A stretch of DNA of 64,000 nucleotides from Pseudomonas viridiflava (GTDB lineage Bacteria; Pseudomonadota; Gammaproteobacteria; Pseudomonadales; Pseudomonadaceae). Location: the NCBI RefSeq assembly GCF_900602065.1, contig NZ_UWFN01000119.1, forward strand, positions 1 through 64,000, written 5' to 3'. Below are positions 1-7,767 of this stretch, piece after piece; position 1 is the stretch's first letter, and every line of letters starts with the position of its first letter. Made by a program: the position numbers and the translations under genes. Under the pieces are notes generated by a model. The model did not search any database, was not told where the DNA came from, and worked only from the letters and a program-made list of their open reading frames with translations.

Positions 1-378
1 AACTTCAACCACTTGCGCTTCGATCAACATCACGTTGCTCGTTAGCGGGAGGCGAATTCTACAGCGTTACAACCTGCTGTCAACTCCCTTTTTTCACCGC
101 TTTCGATCAACTTCATCGAAGCCTCTTTCTCGCCAGTCAAATCGTCCAACTCGTTGATTATCAAGGAGTTTTTCGTTCTGCCTGCGCCAGAAGAGGTGCG
201 AATTATAGAGAGATTAGAGAGGCCGTCAACCCCTATTTTCAGCTTTCCAAAAAAACACTTATATCCAGCTACCTATATAAGAAGAAGACAGGGGGTGTGC
301 GCATTATATTGCGCACCCCGCTATTCTTGAGCATCATATAGCACCTGCACCAACTGCCCGCTGACTGGAACACCCCCG
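1..378. other. Gene-free region upstream of rhtA
   Basis: No convincing gene is seen. Two 43-base blocks (52-94 and 198-240) share the same layout: GCGAATT at the start, GTCAAC about 27 bases later, then a pyrimidine/T-rich end. They look like a diverged direct repeat. An imperfect GC-rich palindrome lies at 291-319 (GGGGTG..GCGC / GCGCACCCC with a two-base bulge). It has no T-run after it, so it is a weak terminator candidate. The rhtA promoter is probably here but I cannot place it. Confidence 0.5.
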
Positions 379-1266
379 ATGAGCACTAACTCGCGCCCCC
401 TCTCCCACACTCTATTCCCCATTGGATTACTGTTGATTGCCATGGCCTCCATTCAGACGGGGGCGTCTATGGCAAAAACACTGTTCCCTCTCGTGGGCGC
501 ACAGGGCACGACGTCATTAAGGCTGATCTTCGCCAGTATTATCCTGCTGCTGGTATTGAGACCATGGCGTGCCCGGTTCACTGCGAAATCGTTGCGCACG
601 GTCTTGTTCTACGGCATCGCACTGGGAGGAATGAATTTCCTCTTCTATATGTCGTTACGTAGCGTTCCGTTGGGGATAGCCGTAGCACTCGAATTCACGG
701 GGCCACTGGCGGTAGCGTTGTTATCCTCGCGCAAGGCGCTCGACTTTGTCTGGATCGCACTTGCCGTGACCGGCCTGCTGCTGTTGATTCCCACCGGAGA
801 GCAAAGCGCAAGCCTGGACATGACCGGCGTAGCCTATGCACTGGGCGCAGGCGTGTGCTGGGCCGGCTACATCCTGTTTGGACAAAAAGCCGGCGAAGAT
901 AACGGAATTCAAACGGCAGCGCTGGGCGTGCTGATTGCGGCGATATTCATCGCCCCGATTGGCGCAGTGCATGCAGGCTGGGCCTTGTTCGACATAGGAC
1001 TGATCCCTACCGCCATTGGCGTAGCCATCCTGTCCACCGCGCTTCCCTATAGCCTGGAGATGGTTGCGCTGACACGCATGCCCGCCCGGACATTCGGCAC
1101 CCTGGCCAGTATTGAGCCAGCTTTCGGCGCGTTATCCGGCATGCTGTTTCTGCACGAAAACCTGGCGCTTACCCAATGGCTTGCCATTGTGGCAATTATC
1201 GCAGCCTCCGCGGGCGCAACCCTTACTGCACGGCGTGAACACCCACAATTAGTCCCTGCCGACTGA
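379..1266 (+). CDS. rhtA: RhtA-type threonine/homoserine exporter (DMT superfamily)
   Basis: Inner-membrane drug/metabolite-superfamily exporter of 295 residues, the same length as E. coli RhtA, which exports threonine and homoserine. About ten hydrophobic helices form two tandem EamA repeats (roughly residues 10-140 and 150-285). Stretches matching E. coli RhtA from memory include MASIQ.GAS.AK.LFPLVGA near the N-terminus, VPLGIAVALEFTGPLAVAL around residue 100 and ILSTALPYSLEM around residue 215. No close partner gene; transcribed alone. The ATG at 379 places the first helix correctly. Substrate is inferred from family similarity. Confidence 0.93.
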   Translation: MSTNSRPLSHTLFPIGLLLIAMASIQTGASMAKTLFPLVGAQGTTSLRLIFASIILLLVLRPWRARFTAKSLRTVLFYGIALGGMNFLFYMSLRSVPLGIAVALEFTGPLAVALLSSRKALDFVWIALAVTGLLLLIPTGEQSASLDMTGVAYALGAGVCWAGYILFGQKAGEDNGIQTAALGVLIAAIFIAPIGAVHAGWALFDIGLIPTAIGVAILSTALPYSLEMVALTRMPARTFGTLASIEPAFGALSGMLFLHENLALTQWLAIVAIIAASAGATLTARREHPQLVPAD

Positions 1267-1444
1267 GCACTCTTTTGCTCAAATATGAGATGTCACTAGC
1301 ATTTGTAACGATGTTAAGCCATGTTTAGGCTATGGCGACGCCCGAGCCTTTCCAAGGCTACCAGCAGAATGCCAAATCATCTTACTGAGTAATCGTATCC
1401 AGGCAGGGCACTGGCTCTTGAGAGAGGCCAGGGTAAGGAATGCA

Positions 1445-1741
1445 ATGAAGTACATTTTTATAGCGCTGACAACACTAATAATCACAGGCTGCGCCGCGAC
1501 TTCCGCCCCCGTAAAGCAAACCAAACGAGGGATTCACATCAACTGCTCGGGCCTGTCGTCGTCGTGGCAGAAGTGCTATGACACGGCGGCTGACTCCTGC
1601 GTTTCGAAGAACTACAGAGTCATTGCCAAATCCGGTGACGGGGTGGAAGACCCAGGAGATTATCCCTTTGGTCTGAACCCGGCAGGCTATACCAGCCGCA
1701 GCATGATCATCATCTGCAAAAAGCCGGCAAAGACCGAGTAA
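1445..1741 (+). CDS. Small putative lipoprotein
   Basis: A 98-residue protein of unknown function. The ATG at 1445 is preferred over an upstream in-frame start at 1418. It follows a TAAGGAA ribosome-binding site and gives an immediate lipoprotein signal, MKYIFIALTTLIITGC, with the lipobox Cys at residue 16. The mature part is short, with several Cys residues, and resembles small Pseudomonas periplasmic lipoproteins; no catalytic motif is seen. Convergent with the aminopeptidase P gene; a strong hairpin separates the two. Confidence 0.75.
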   Translation: MKYIFIALTTLIITGCAATSAPVKQTKRGIHINCSGLSSSWQKCYDTAADSCVSKNYRVIAKSGDGVEDPGDYPFGLNPAGYTSRSMIIICKKPAKTE

Positions 1742-1747
1742 AGAGCA

Positions 1748-1780
1748 CTGTGGCGGGAGCCACCCTCACTCCCGCCACAG
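1748..1780. terminator. Perfect 12-bp hairpin between convergent genes
   Basis: CTGTGGCGGGAG (1748-1759) pairs perfectly with CTCCCGCCACAG (1769-1780) around a 9-base loop. It lies between the stop codons of the converging lipoprotein and aminopeptidase genes, so it probably serves as a bidirectional terminator. There is no long T-run on either side (only CTCTTT on the minus-strand exit), so efficiency is uncertain. Confidence 0.6.
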
Positions 1781-1786
1781 ATCCGG

Positions 1787-3595
1787 TTATACGGCGACAG
1801 TTCGCAGCCGCAGCCATTCAAGAGCCGTCCCCTGCAACAGCGGACTCAAACGCTTATTCACCTCTGCGTGATAGTCGTTCAGCCACGTCCGCTCATCCTG
1901 GGTCAGCGCATTCAGGTCGAGGCAACGCGTGTCAATTGGGCACAACGTCAGCGTTTCGAACCTGAGGAAGTCACCAAACTCGGTGCTCTCTGCCTCGCGA
2001 TTGATCACCAGATTCTCGATCCGCACACCCCAGCGGCCCGGACGATAAGTACCCGGCTCGATAGACGTGATCATCCCAGGCAACATCGCCGTTTGAGGCG
2101 TAGCTGGCGCCTGATAGGCAATCACTTGCGGCCCTTCATGGACGTTCAGGAAGTAGCCGACACCATGCCCGGTACCATGCCCGTAGTTAACACCCTCAGA
2201 CCAGATCGGTGCCCGGGCAATCGCATCGAGCAGCGGCGACAGAATGCCTTTGGGGAAATGCGTTCGGGACAATGCGATGAGCCCTTTCAGTACACGGGTA
2301 CAGTCGCGTTTTTGCTCTGCGCTGGGCGTACCGACTGGCACCATACGCGTAATGTCAGTGGTGCCCCCCAGATACTGCCCTCCCGAATCGATAAGCAGCA
2401 GGCCATCGCCCTCGATCTGCGCGTACTCTTGCGGCGTCGCACGGTAATGCGGCATTGCACCATTGCCATTGAAGCCGGCGATCGTCGCGAAGCTCGGAGA
2501 GATATAGCCCGGACGACGCTGGCGAGCCTGCCCCAGCTTTTCGTCGATAGTCAGCTCACTGACAGCATCATGACCCAATGCCGAATCCAGCCAGCAGAAA
2601 AACTCGCAGAGTGCCGCGCCGTCCTGCTCCATGGCCTGACGAATGTGCGCGGTATCAGCCTCGCTTTTCTGCGACTTGAACAACGTGGTTGGATTCAAAC
2701 CTTCCACTAGCGTGACCTCAGCGTCGAGGTAATCAAGCAGACCGCAAGTCACACGGGCGGGATCAACCAACAGGCGCGCATCCGTGGGGACCTCACGCAG
2801 CGCCGCACCGATCTGGGTGTATTCCAGTAAGGTAACGCCGTCCTGCTCCAGACTCAGCCGAACCCCGGTGCTCAGCTTGCTCGAATCCACAAACAGGCTG
2901 ACGCTCTTTGGCCCGATCAAGGCAAATGAAATGAACACAGGGTTATAGGAGACATCAGAGCCGCGCAGATTGAACAACCAGGCAATGTCATCAAGCGTTG
3001 CAATGAAATGCCAATCAGCCCCGCGTTCTGCGATCACCTGGCGTAAACGAGCCAGCTTTTCGACACGCCTTACAGAGGCTTGAGGTGGTAGATGCTCGAA
3101 AACCTGACTGACTGGCAACGCAGGACGATCAGGCCACAGCTCAGTCAGCAAATCCAGATCGGTGCGCAGCCTTGCACCACGATCATAGAGCTTGCTTGCC
3201 AGCGTCCGGGAAGAGGCAACCGCCAACACCGCGCCATCGACAGCGACGACGGTTTCGGCACTTGCTTGATCAGCAAGCCACTCCAAAGGCCCCTGCTGCC
3301 CAGGCTGGAGTTTGACCAGCTCAATGCCGCTGCCTGCCAGCTCTTTGGTGGCCTGTTCCCAATAACGACTGTCAGCCCACAAACCGGCGAAGTCCTGAGT
3401 GACAATCAACGTCCCCACTGAGCCATGGAAGCCCGACAACCATTGACGCCCTTGCCAGTAGCCTGGCAAATACTCGGAAAGGTGCGGGTCAGCCGAAGGG
3501 ACCAGATAAGCATCGATACGCTCGCGGCTCATCAAGGCCCGCGTCTGCGCCAAACGTTGCGCGACAGTGGTGCCGGGGTTCGATTGCGTACTCAT
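1787..3595 (-). CDS. Xaa-Pro aminopeptidase (aminopeptidase P, M24 family)
   Basis: Cytoplasmic metallopeptidase predicted to remove N-terminal residues before proline. It is 602 residues, the long three-domain form: two creatinase-like N-terminal domains, then the M24 catalytic 'pita-bread' domain and a short C-terminal M24 extension. Metal-ligand motifs visible in the catalytic part are DSGGQYLGGTTDITR (two Asp), HGTGHGVGY (His) and IEPGTYRPGRWGVRIEN (two Glu). The ATG at 3595 has an AGGAGA site; the longer in-frame reading to 3667 would run into the end of the neighbouring gene. It sits 58 bases after the cysteine desulfurase gene on the same strand, so the two may be co-transcribed. Confidence 0.93.
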   Translation of the reverse strand: MSTQSNPGTTVAQRLAQTRALMSRERIDAYLVPSADPHLSEYLPGYWQGRQWLSGFHGSVGTLIVTQDFAGLWADSRYWEQATKELAGSGIELVKLQPGQQGPLEWLADQASAETVVAVDGAVLAVASSRTLASKLYDRGARLRTDLDLLTELWPDRPALPVSQVFEHLPPQASVRRVEKLARLRQVIAERGADWHFIATLDDIAWLFNLRGSDVSYNPVFISFALIGPKSVSLFVDSSKLSTGVRLSLEQDGVTLLEYTQIGAALREVPTDARLLVDPARVTCGLLDYLDAEVTLVEGLNPTTLFKSQKSEADTAHIRQAMEQDGAALCEFFCWLDSALGHDAVSELTIDEKLGQARQRRPGYISPSFATIAGFNGNGAMPHYRATPQEYAQIEGDGLLLIDSGGQYLGGTTDITRMVPVGTPSAEQKRDCTRVLKGLIALSRTHFPKGILSPLLDAIARAPIWSEGVNYGHGTGHGVGYFLNVHEGPQVIAYQAPATPQTAMLPGMITSIEPGTYRPGRWGVRIENLVINREAESTEFGDFLRFETLTLCPIDTRCLDLNALTQDERTWLNDYHAEVNKRLSPLLQGTALEWLRLRTVAV

Positions 3596-3653
3596 TGGTT
3601 CTCCTGCTGACCCGAAAAATTTTATTCTCTGCGGGCAGATAATGGAGCACCAA

Positions 3654-4832
3654 TCAGGACTGAGCAACCGCCCAGAACGCAGGCTGGGCTCGCGAGGCCC
3701 TTATCAGTGAGGCCGCATGCTCGATTTCTTCTTCGGAGGTAAAGCGCCCAAGGCTCAGGCGAATGGTCTGACTTGCGGCCTTGGCATCGTGACCCAGCGC
3801 CAGCAAAACATGCGACGGGGTATTTTTTGCCGAGTTGCAGGCAGACGTGGAGGAGAAAGCCAGACCGTTGCCCAGCGCGGCAATGTCGAGGTCGTTGTCA
3901 CCAAAAGTCAGGCTTAAAGTGTGAGGAATTCGCTGGAGCGGATCTCCGTTGATACGCAAACCGGAGATGTCGGCCAGCCGTGTACATAACAGCTGGTTCA
4001 AGTGACAAATATGAGCCGTCTCCTCCTCGAACAACGCTTGCGCGAGTGCAAATGCCGCCCCCATGCCCGCAATCTGGTGGGTCGCCAAAGTACCCGAGCG
4101 CAGCCCGCTCTCGTGGCCGCCGCCGTGAATCTGAGCCTCGACCCGCTGCTCGGCCCGCGGACCGACATAAAGGGCACCAATACCTTTAGGGCCATAAATC
4201 TTGTGTGCCGAGAACGACATCAAATCCACATCCAGTTCGCCCAGATCAATCCTGACCTTGCCCGCCCCCTGAGCTGCGTCGACATGGAACAGAGCACCAT
4301 GCTCGCGCACATGCTTGCCGATTTGAGCGATATCGTTAAGTGTGCCCAGTTCATTGTTGACGAGCATCAGTGAGACCAGAAAGGTGTCGTCGCGCAGCGC
4401 AGCAACCACAGCTTCTGGAGCAATCAAGCCATTGGCATCAGGCGCGAGATACGTCACATCGAAACCCGATGCCTGTAGTTGATCCGCAGTATCAAGGATC
4501 GCCTTGTGTTCGATCTGACTGGTAATAATGTGGCCAGCCATGCGCCCGCTCCGTTCTGCATGGCCTTGCGCAACACCCTTCAGTGCCAGGTTGTTTGATT
4601 CGGTGGCACCCGAAGTCCAGATGATCTGCTCTGGCCGTGCCCCCACCAGATCGGCAACCTGCTGGCGTGCAACATCTACAGCAGAGCGTGCCTCACGACC
4701 GAAGGCATGGGAGTTGGACGCCGGATTACCGAAAATGCCAGACCTGCCCAAGCATTGCACCATGACCTCAATGACACGCTCATCAACGGGAGTGGTAGCA
4801 GCGTAGTCAAAATACAGCGCAAGATTTTTCAT
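3654..4832 (-). CDS. Cysteine desulfurase (NifS/IscS-type, class V aminotransferase)
   Basis: PLP enzyme predicted to take sulfur from cysteine, giving alanine and an enzyme persulfide for Fe-S cluster or thio-cofactor assembly. It is 392 residues. The N-terminus LYFDYAATTPVD, the PLP-lysine region SFSAHKIYGPKG and the mobile active-site Cys in SSTSACNSAKNTPSHVLLALG are all present and follow the group I (IscS/NifS) pattern. The ATG at 4832 has AAGGTGA five bases upstream; a GTG three codons earlier is too close to that site. No iscU, iscR or hscA lies next to it, so it is probably an accessory desulfurase rather than the housekeeping IscS. Confidence 0.9.
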   Translation of the reverse strand: MKNLALYFDYAATTPVDERVIEVMVQCLGRSGIFGNPASNSHAFGREARSAVDVARQQVADLVGARPEQIIWTSGATESNNLALKGVAQGHAERSGRMAGHIITSQIEHKAILDTADQLQASGFDVTYLAPDANGLIAPEAVVAALRDDTFLVSLMLVNNELGTLNDIAQIGKHVREHGALFHVDAAQGAGKVRIDLGELDVDLMSFSAHKIYGPKGIGALYVGPRAEQRVEAQIHGGGHESGLRSGTLATHQIAGMGAAFALAQALFEEETAHICHLNQLLCTRLADISGLRINGDPLQRIPHTLSLTFGDNDLDIAALGNGLAFSSTSACNSAKNTPSHVLLALGHDAKAASQTIRLSLGRFTSEEEIEHAASLIRASRAQPAFWAVAQS

Positions 4833-5419
4833 GAAGATCACCTTGAAATGCGCAGCCCGGAAGGCCGGACTGTTTCCGTAATACGAGTCGCGACAGTTGC
4901 GACGTTCGGCCCCGAATCCTGCGAACCATAATGCATCATCCCTGATAGATCAAAAAGTAATTAATAATTATTTAAATATTCCTATCGGGAATATGTAAGC
5001 CGTCAGTTTCGAGGCTCTCCATGACAGACGCATGATCCATGCCCAAAAGCATACTCCCCTCCCGAGTGTGTCTAGGGTGCCATGGAACCTGTAGCGTCAT
5101 GGAGCCTTGTCAGCCCTGGATTATTTAAACCTGCTTCAAATGGATTGAAGTAGGCACCTCTCTCTATTCCCTTGAACAACCCTACCCGTTATTTCACCCG
5201 GCTTTATTATATTTCTGTCTTTAACGACTAACTTCTGGCGCTAAAAAAGCGACGATCCATGTTTATTACACCGCGTTTAATCAACCTGTAAGAGCGCCCA
5301 AAAACCGTCATCGCACCGAAGCAGTGCGCGCGATGTTTTTTTGACTCTTTAAAAAACAATAACTTAAGTAAGATTACCAACCGCTTATCAAAAATTTAAC
5401 AGAATGTTGACGAAATAAT
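4833..5419. other. AT-rich gene-free region upstream of the exopolysaccharide promoter
   Basis: No gene is recognised. Bases 4951-4980 are almost entirely A/T. A perfect 7-bp dyad, ATATTCC-N5-GGAATAT, lies at 4976-4994 and is a candidate operator. The composition contrasts with the GC-rich genes on both sides and would suit binding by an MvaT/H-NS-type silencer (inference). A terminator-like hairpin at 5309-5342 is listed separately. Confidence 0.5.
5309..5342 (+). terminator. Orphan intrinsic-terminator-like hairpin
   Basis: CATCGC..AC pairs with GT..GCGATG around the loop CGAAGCA, with a GCGC bulge, and is followed at once by seven T residues (5336-5342). It has intrinsic-terminator shape but no recognisable gene ends into it on the plus strand. 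It could end an unannotated small RNA or insulate the exopolysaccharide promoter just downstream. Confidence 0.45.
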
Positions 5420-5448
5420 TTGACAGAAAGCCCGGCGACAACGATATA
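5420..5448 (+). promoter_or_regulatory. Candidate sigma70 promoter of the exopolysaccharide cluster
   Basis: A consensus TTGACA (5420-5425) is separated by 17 bases from GATATA (5443-5448); overlapping TATATA registers are also possible. Transcription would start near 5455. That gives a leader of about 360 bases before the first gene, containing both ops elements, the arrangement expected of an RfaH-controlled operon. Confidence 0.5.
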
Positions 5449-5625
5449 TATGCGTGTCAGACATTTCCTAGCTCGTGCAGCGTTGCCAAAGAGCAATGCG
5501 CTGGAACTGTCCAGCCGACACATCCCTTAATTGCCTCATGTTAGTTATTTGCACGGTGCGTTCCTGCGCCGGTGGCCGTCCTTTGATTAACAGAACAGTC
5601 GCTCAACTGCTGAATGTAGTCGAGG

Positions 5626-5637
5626 GGCGGTAGCGTG
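5626..5637 (+). promoter_or_regulatory. ops element, copy 1 (RfaH recruitment site)
   Basis: GGCGGTAGCGTG is an exact match to the E. coli operon polarity suppressor (ops) sequence that pauses RNA polymerase and recruits RfaH. The three preceding bases (AGG) also match the end of the enterobacterial JUMPstart sequence as I recall it. It lies in the untranslated leader on the same strand as the cluster, which encodes RfaH about 8 kb downstream. Confidence 0.85.
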
Positions 5638-5724
5638 GCCTGCAATTTGCGCCACGTGTTGATGAATTAATCAGACACCTGCAATGCGGTGTTGAAGTTG
5701 CCACGTACTGGATCAATGGATTCG

Positions 5725-5736
5725 GGCGGTAGCGTG
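5725..5736 (+). promoter_or_regulatory. ops element, copy 2 (RfaH recruitment site)
   Basis: A second exact GGCGGTAGCGTG, 99 bases after the first in the same orientation and 76 bases before the first start codon. The flanks differ from copy 1 (TTCG before, GATGAACG after), so this does not look like a simple recent duplication of a larger block. A CCACGT at 5701-5706 could pair with the GCGTGG end of this copy. Confidence 0.83.
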
Positions 5737-5812
5737 GATGAACGTCCAGAACAGCCAGTGAGCCGACCAACCGTCTGGTTCTACGCCCCCCTTCAATATC
5801 AGGGATTGATTG

Positions 5813-6607
5813 ATGCCATCTTCATTTGCCATGGACCCGCAGCGGATCAAGCACATCACCGAGCAGATCGATGCTCAGGGTTTCAGCCAGATAAGCGGAG
5901 CCCTCGACGCCAACGAACTGCAGTTGATACGCGCCTATACCGAAACGCAGGCCAGGTTACATCAGGGCGAATACTTTGCTCACCACGGTGAGAAGTTGCT
6001 CTCACAAAGCCCCTTGGCGGCACTGTGGGAATCTGCTGACTTCCGGCAAATGCTGGACAGCCTTTATCACGCCGCCACCGGCGTAGCGTCAGCCAGTCCG
6101 CAGATTTTCCCGGTATTACGCTGTGTTCAGGGCAATCAAGGCCGTCGCGAATCCAACTGTTTTCACTTCGACGCCAGCCTGGTTACGGTCCTGGTGCCGG
6201 TGTTCATTCCTACGGAAGGGGATGAGCGCGGTGACCTGATGCTGTTTCCCAACCTGCGCAACGTGCGACGCAACGCCATATTCAACGCTATTGAAAAAGC
6301 CCTGGTGCAGAACCCTTTCACCCGCAAGTTGCTGGTCATGGCTATCGAACGGGGCTGGTTGAAGCCAGAAACACTGACGCTCAAGCCCGGCGACATCTAT
6401 GTGTTCTGGGGCTACCGATCCCTCCACGCCAATAAGCCATGTGGCCCGAACGTCACCCGCGCGACGGCCATCTTCCACTTTGGTGATCCCCATGCGGGCA
6501 GCCTGACCACGCGGCTGATCCTGCAGATCAATCAGCGTCGTGCCCGACGCGCCAGCCGCAAAGCTGGCGATCGCTCATCAGAAGTAACACCTGGCAAATC
6601 GCTCTGA
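5813..6607 (+). CDS. Phytanoyl-CoA dioxygenase-like Fe(II)/2-oxoglutarate protein
   Basis: First gene of the exopolysaccharide cluster, 264 residues. It has a jelly-roll 2-oxoglutarate oxygenase signature: HFD (H118, D120), a distal His in SLHANKP (H205) and an Arg in TRATAIFHFG (R216) that would bind 2-oxoglutarate. The family hydroxylates small molecules; here a sugar, lipid carrier or acyl substituent of the polymer is a plausible but unproven target. The ATG at 5813 has AGGGA seven bases upstream; an overlapping TTG at 5810 and an internal ATG at 5831 are less likely. Confidence 0.7.
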   Translation: MPSSFAMDPQRIKHITEQIDAQGFSQISGALDANELQLIRAYTETQARLHQGEYFAHHGEKLLSQSPLAALWESADFRQMLDSLYHAATGVASASPQIFPVLRCVQGNQGRRESNCFHFDASLVTVLVPVFIPTEGDERGDLMLFPNLRNVRRNAIFNAIEKALVQNPFTRKLLVMAIERGWLKPETLTLKPGDIYVFWGYRSLHANKPCGPNVTRATAIFHFGDPHAGSLTTRLILQINQRRARRASRKAGDRSSEVTPGKSL

Positions 6608-6640
6608 ACCCTGCGTTAAACGTCAAACATGGAGGCTTCG

Positions 6641-7762
6641 ATGATCAACGTAACCAAAACCTATCTGGGCGATATCGGTAAGTTCAAGACTTATGTGGAA
6701 GGTATTTATGCCCGCGGCTGGCTGACTAACCATGGCCCTTTGGTCAATGAACTGGAAGAACGCCTCAAGGATTATCTGGGCGTCAAACATATCATTCTGA
6801 CCAACAACGGTACGTTGGCGCTGCAAGTGGCTTATCGCGCACTGAACCTGAGCGGCAGTGCAGTCACCACACCGTTCAGCTTCGTCGCCACCAGCAGTTC
6901 ACTGCAGTGGGAAGGCATACGGCCGCTCTTCGCTGATATTGATCCCGGCACCTGGAACATCTCACCGGCACACATTGAAAACCGGATTGAAGCCGACACC
7001 ACCGCCATTGTTGGGACCCATGTGTTTGGCAACCCTTGTGCGGTCGAACATATCGAACAGATAGCCCTCAAGCACAAGCTTAAAGTGGTTTACGACGGCG
7101 CCCATGCATTCGCTGTGCGCCACGCTGGGCAATCGGTACTCAACTGGGGCGATGTCAGCACCCTGAGTTTCCATGCGACCAAACTGTTTCACACCATTGA
7201 AGGTGGCGCGATCATCACCAACGATGAAGAGATCGCCAAGCGCGCCTACCTGCTCTGCAACTTTGGTATTGCCGACGTAGACAAAATTGACGGCATTGGC
7301 ATCAACGCCAAGCTCAACGAATTCTCTGCCGCTATGGGCCTGTGCATTCTTGATGACATCGAGAACATTCTCGAAGAGCGCGCCGAGATTGCCTATCGCT
7401 ATACCTCCAGGCTGGAAAACTATCTGGACCTGCAGCAGACCCAGCCCGATAGCCAGCTCAACCACAGCTACTACCCGGTAGCCTTGCGCGACGAACAACA
7501 ACTGCTGCGTGTGCGCACTGTATTGAATCAACGGGACATCAACCCGCGCCGGTATTTCTACCCCTCGCTGGACACGCTTGAATATTTGCAGCCGCAGGTC
7601 CCACAAGCCGAGTCTCGGGCATTAAGCGAGCGCGTGCTGTGTCTGCCGATTTATCCCGGCTTGCAGAAAAGTGACCAGGAAAAAATCATCGGTACCCTGA
7701 TCGAAGAGTGCAGTGTCAGCAGCGTGCACTACCGCAGTCCGCTGATCGCTCAGGCTATCTAA
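6641..7762 (+). CDS. DegT/DnrJ/EryC1/StrS-family sugar aminotransferase
   Basis: PLP-dependent enzyme of 373 residues, predicted to aminate a nucleotide-linked keto-sugar for the polymer. Family features include GRWLTNHGP-like wording near the N-terminus (RGWLTNHGPLV), TPFSFVATSSSLQWEGIRPLFADID, VYDGAHAF and the PLP lysine in SFHATKLFHTIEGGA. A GGAGG five bases before the ATG at 6641 decides the start over the ATG at 6629. No 4,6-dehydratase that would make its keto-sugar is in the window, so that substrate must come from elsewhere. Confidence 0.9.
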   Translation: MINVTKTYLGDIGKFKTYVEGIYARGWLTNHGPLVNELEERLKDYLGVKHIILTNNGTLALQVAYRALNLSGSAVTTPFSFVATSSSLQWEGIRPLFADIDPGTWNISPAHIENRIEADTTAIVGTHVFGNPCAVEHIEQIALKHKLKVVYDGAHAFAVRHAGQSVLNWGDVSTLSFHATKLFHTIEGGAIITNDEEIAKRAYLLCNFGIADVDKIDGIGINAKLNEFSAAMGLCILDDIENILEERAEIAYRYTSRLENYLDLQQTQPDSQLNHSYYPVALRDEQQLLRVRTVLNQRDINPRRYFYPSLDTLEYLQPQVPQAESRALSERVLCLPIYPGLQKSDQEKIIGTLIEECSVSSVHYRSPLIAQAI

Positions 7763-7767
7763 TCGCC

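Noticed and set aside
708..719. GGCGGTAGCGTT inside rhtA, 11 of 12 match to ops
   Set aside because: It encodes conserved residues (LAVAL) in a membrane helix, lies within a gene and lacks the final G; most likely chance.
5689..5991. 100-codon plus-strand frame across the second ops site
   Set aside because: It runs into the oxygenase gene in another frame, has no ribosome site and no family pattern; treated as leader DNA.
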